Origin: Actinobacteria bacterium UBA3086
GTDB taxonomy: Bacteria; Actinomycetota; Coriobacteriia; Anaerosomatales; UBA3086
DNA: 12,859 nt
NCBI GenBank assembly: GCA_002367305.1
Contig: DFBG01000133.1
Location: 8,153-21,011, forward strand
Direction of reading: 5' to 3'
Shown: piece after piece, positions 12,548 to 12,859 of the stretch
Numbering within the stretch: position 1 is the first letter of the stretch
How the letters are laid out: every line of letters begins with the position of its first letter
Made by a program: the position numbers and the translations under genes
The notes under the pieces: generated by a model
What the model saw: only the letters and a program-made list of their open reading frames with translations
What the model was told of the DNA's origin: nothing
The model's database searches: none

Positions 12548-12677
12548 TGCGTTCCGCCCTTTCAGTTGACTATCGGCCCGTACCGTCTCTAGATTGGGTT
12601 ACTCTTAGTGTTCTTCTTTGTGTTCCATACTAGCAATGCTACTTCCAAGATTACCCACGGTTGGGGAGACATAACAC
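12548..12677. promoter_or_regulatory. AT-rich divergent control region between abrB and metG
   Basis: The 130 bases between the two divergent starts must carry both promoters. From about 12588 to 12655 the DNA is clearly richer in A and T than the rest of the window. It contains GTGTTC at 12608-12613 and 12620-12625, a direct repeat of period 12, and TTTGTGTT at 12617-12624. On the minus strand TAGTAT, and on the plus strand CATACT (12627-12632), are weak -10 candidates; neither has a convincing -35. An AbrB-type autoregulatory site is plausible here but is not shown by any motif. Confidence 0.5.
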
Positions 12678-12859
12678 ATGAGTGGCAATCCGTTTTACCT
12701 CACCACGCCCATCTACTATGTAAATTCCGTTCCCCACCTGGGCACGGCGTACACCACGGTGGCGGCTGACGCGCTTGCCCGATACCGCCGCATGACCGGT
12801 CACGACGTGCATTTCCTGACCGGCCTCGATGAGCACGGCCAGAAAGTGGCCCAGGCCGC
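12678..12859 (+). CDS. metG: Methionyl-tRNA synthetase, N-terminal part (3' end outside window)
   Basis: An ATG at 12678 with GGGGAG 9 bases upstream opens a frame that runs off the window after 60 codons. The protein begins with FYLTTPIYYVNSVPHLG, then AYTTVAADALARYRRM and FLTGLDEHGQKV, the start of the class Ia methionyl-tRNA synthetase catalytic domain, which charges tRNA-Met in the cytoplasm. The ATP-binding HIGH signature reads H20-L-G-T23, with Thr in place of the last His; HIGS- and HLGT-like variants occur in bacterial MetRS, so this is not evidence of decay. The downstream DEHGQ motif is intact. Zinc-knuckle type, KMSKS and C-terminal domains cannot be judged here. Confidence 0.95.
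   Translation, partial: MSGNPFYLTTPIYYVNSVPHLGTAYTTVAADALARYRRMTGHDVHFLTGLDEHGQKVAQA

Overview
The window is high-GC DNA with densely packed genes, ATGA/GTGA start-stop overlaps and strong Shine-Dalgarno sequences. The closest overall impression is an anaerobic, deep-branching actinobacterium (Coriobacteriia-like) or a Bacillota relative. The grounds are a DUF362 protein with two [4Fe-4S] clusters, HD-GYP signalling, an AbrB/SpoVT-type regulator, and the order rsmI > < abrB, metG >, which matches the Bacillus subtilis rsmI(yabC)-abrB-metS neighbourhood. No mobile element, CRISPR array, tRNA or rRNA was seen. The lineage call is inference.

Left part (1-3954, + strand): the 3' end of an acetamidase/formamidase gene, a strong hairpin, and the remains of a small gene whose best Shine-Dalgarno/ATG is out of frame with its coding-like body. 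Then comes an OmpR-family response regulator overlapping its sensor histidine kinase by 4 bp. A secreted coiled-coil protein and an acidic lipoprotein follow directly. A tandem 11-bp direct repeat in the last codons of the kinase gene looks like an OmpR/PhoB-type operator for these two envelope genes, so the four genes may form one envelope-sensing module.

Middle (3951-7341, - strand): a two-gene operon, HEAT-repeat protein then HD-GYP protein, overlapping by 8 bp. Both proteins start with a recognisably homologous module of about 130 residues. The HD-GYP protein has Tyr in place of the His of the HD pair. A sigma-D/sigma-28-like -10 octamer lies in front of the operon. This pair is the most unusual system in the window.

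Right part (7583-12859): an orphan ImmA/IrrE-like protein with a broken HExxH motif (HMLGH); a ROK sugar kinase overlapping a DUF362/ferredoxin protein by 4 bp; an 18-bp tandem repeat inside a possible 28-codon mini-ORF; a multi-pass membrane protein with a Pro/Ala-rich tail; rsmI; a convergent abrB-like regulator with a zinc ribbon; an AT-rich divergent control region; and the start of metG.
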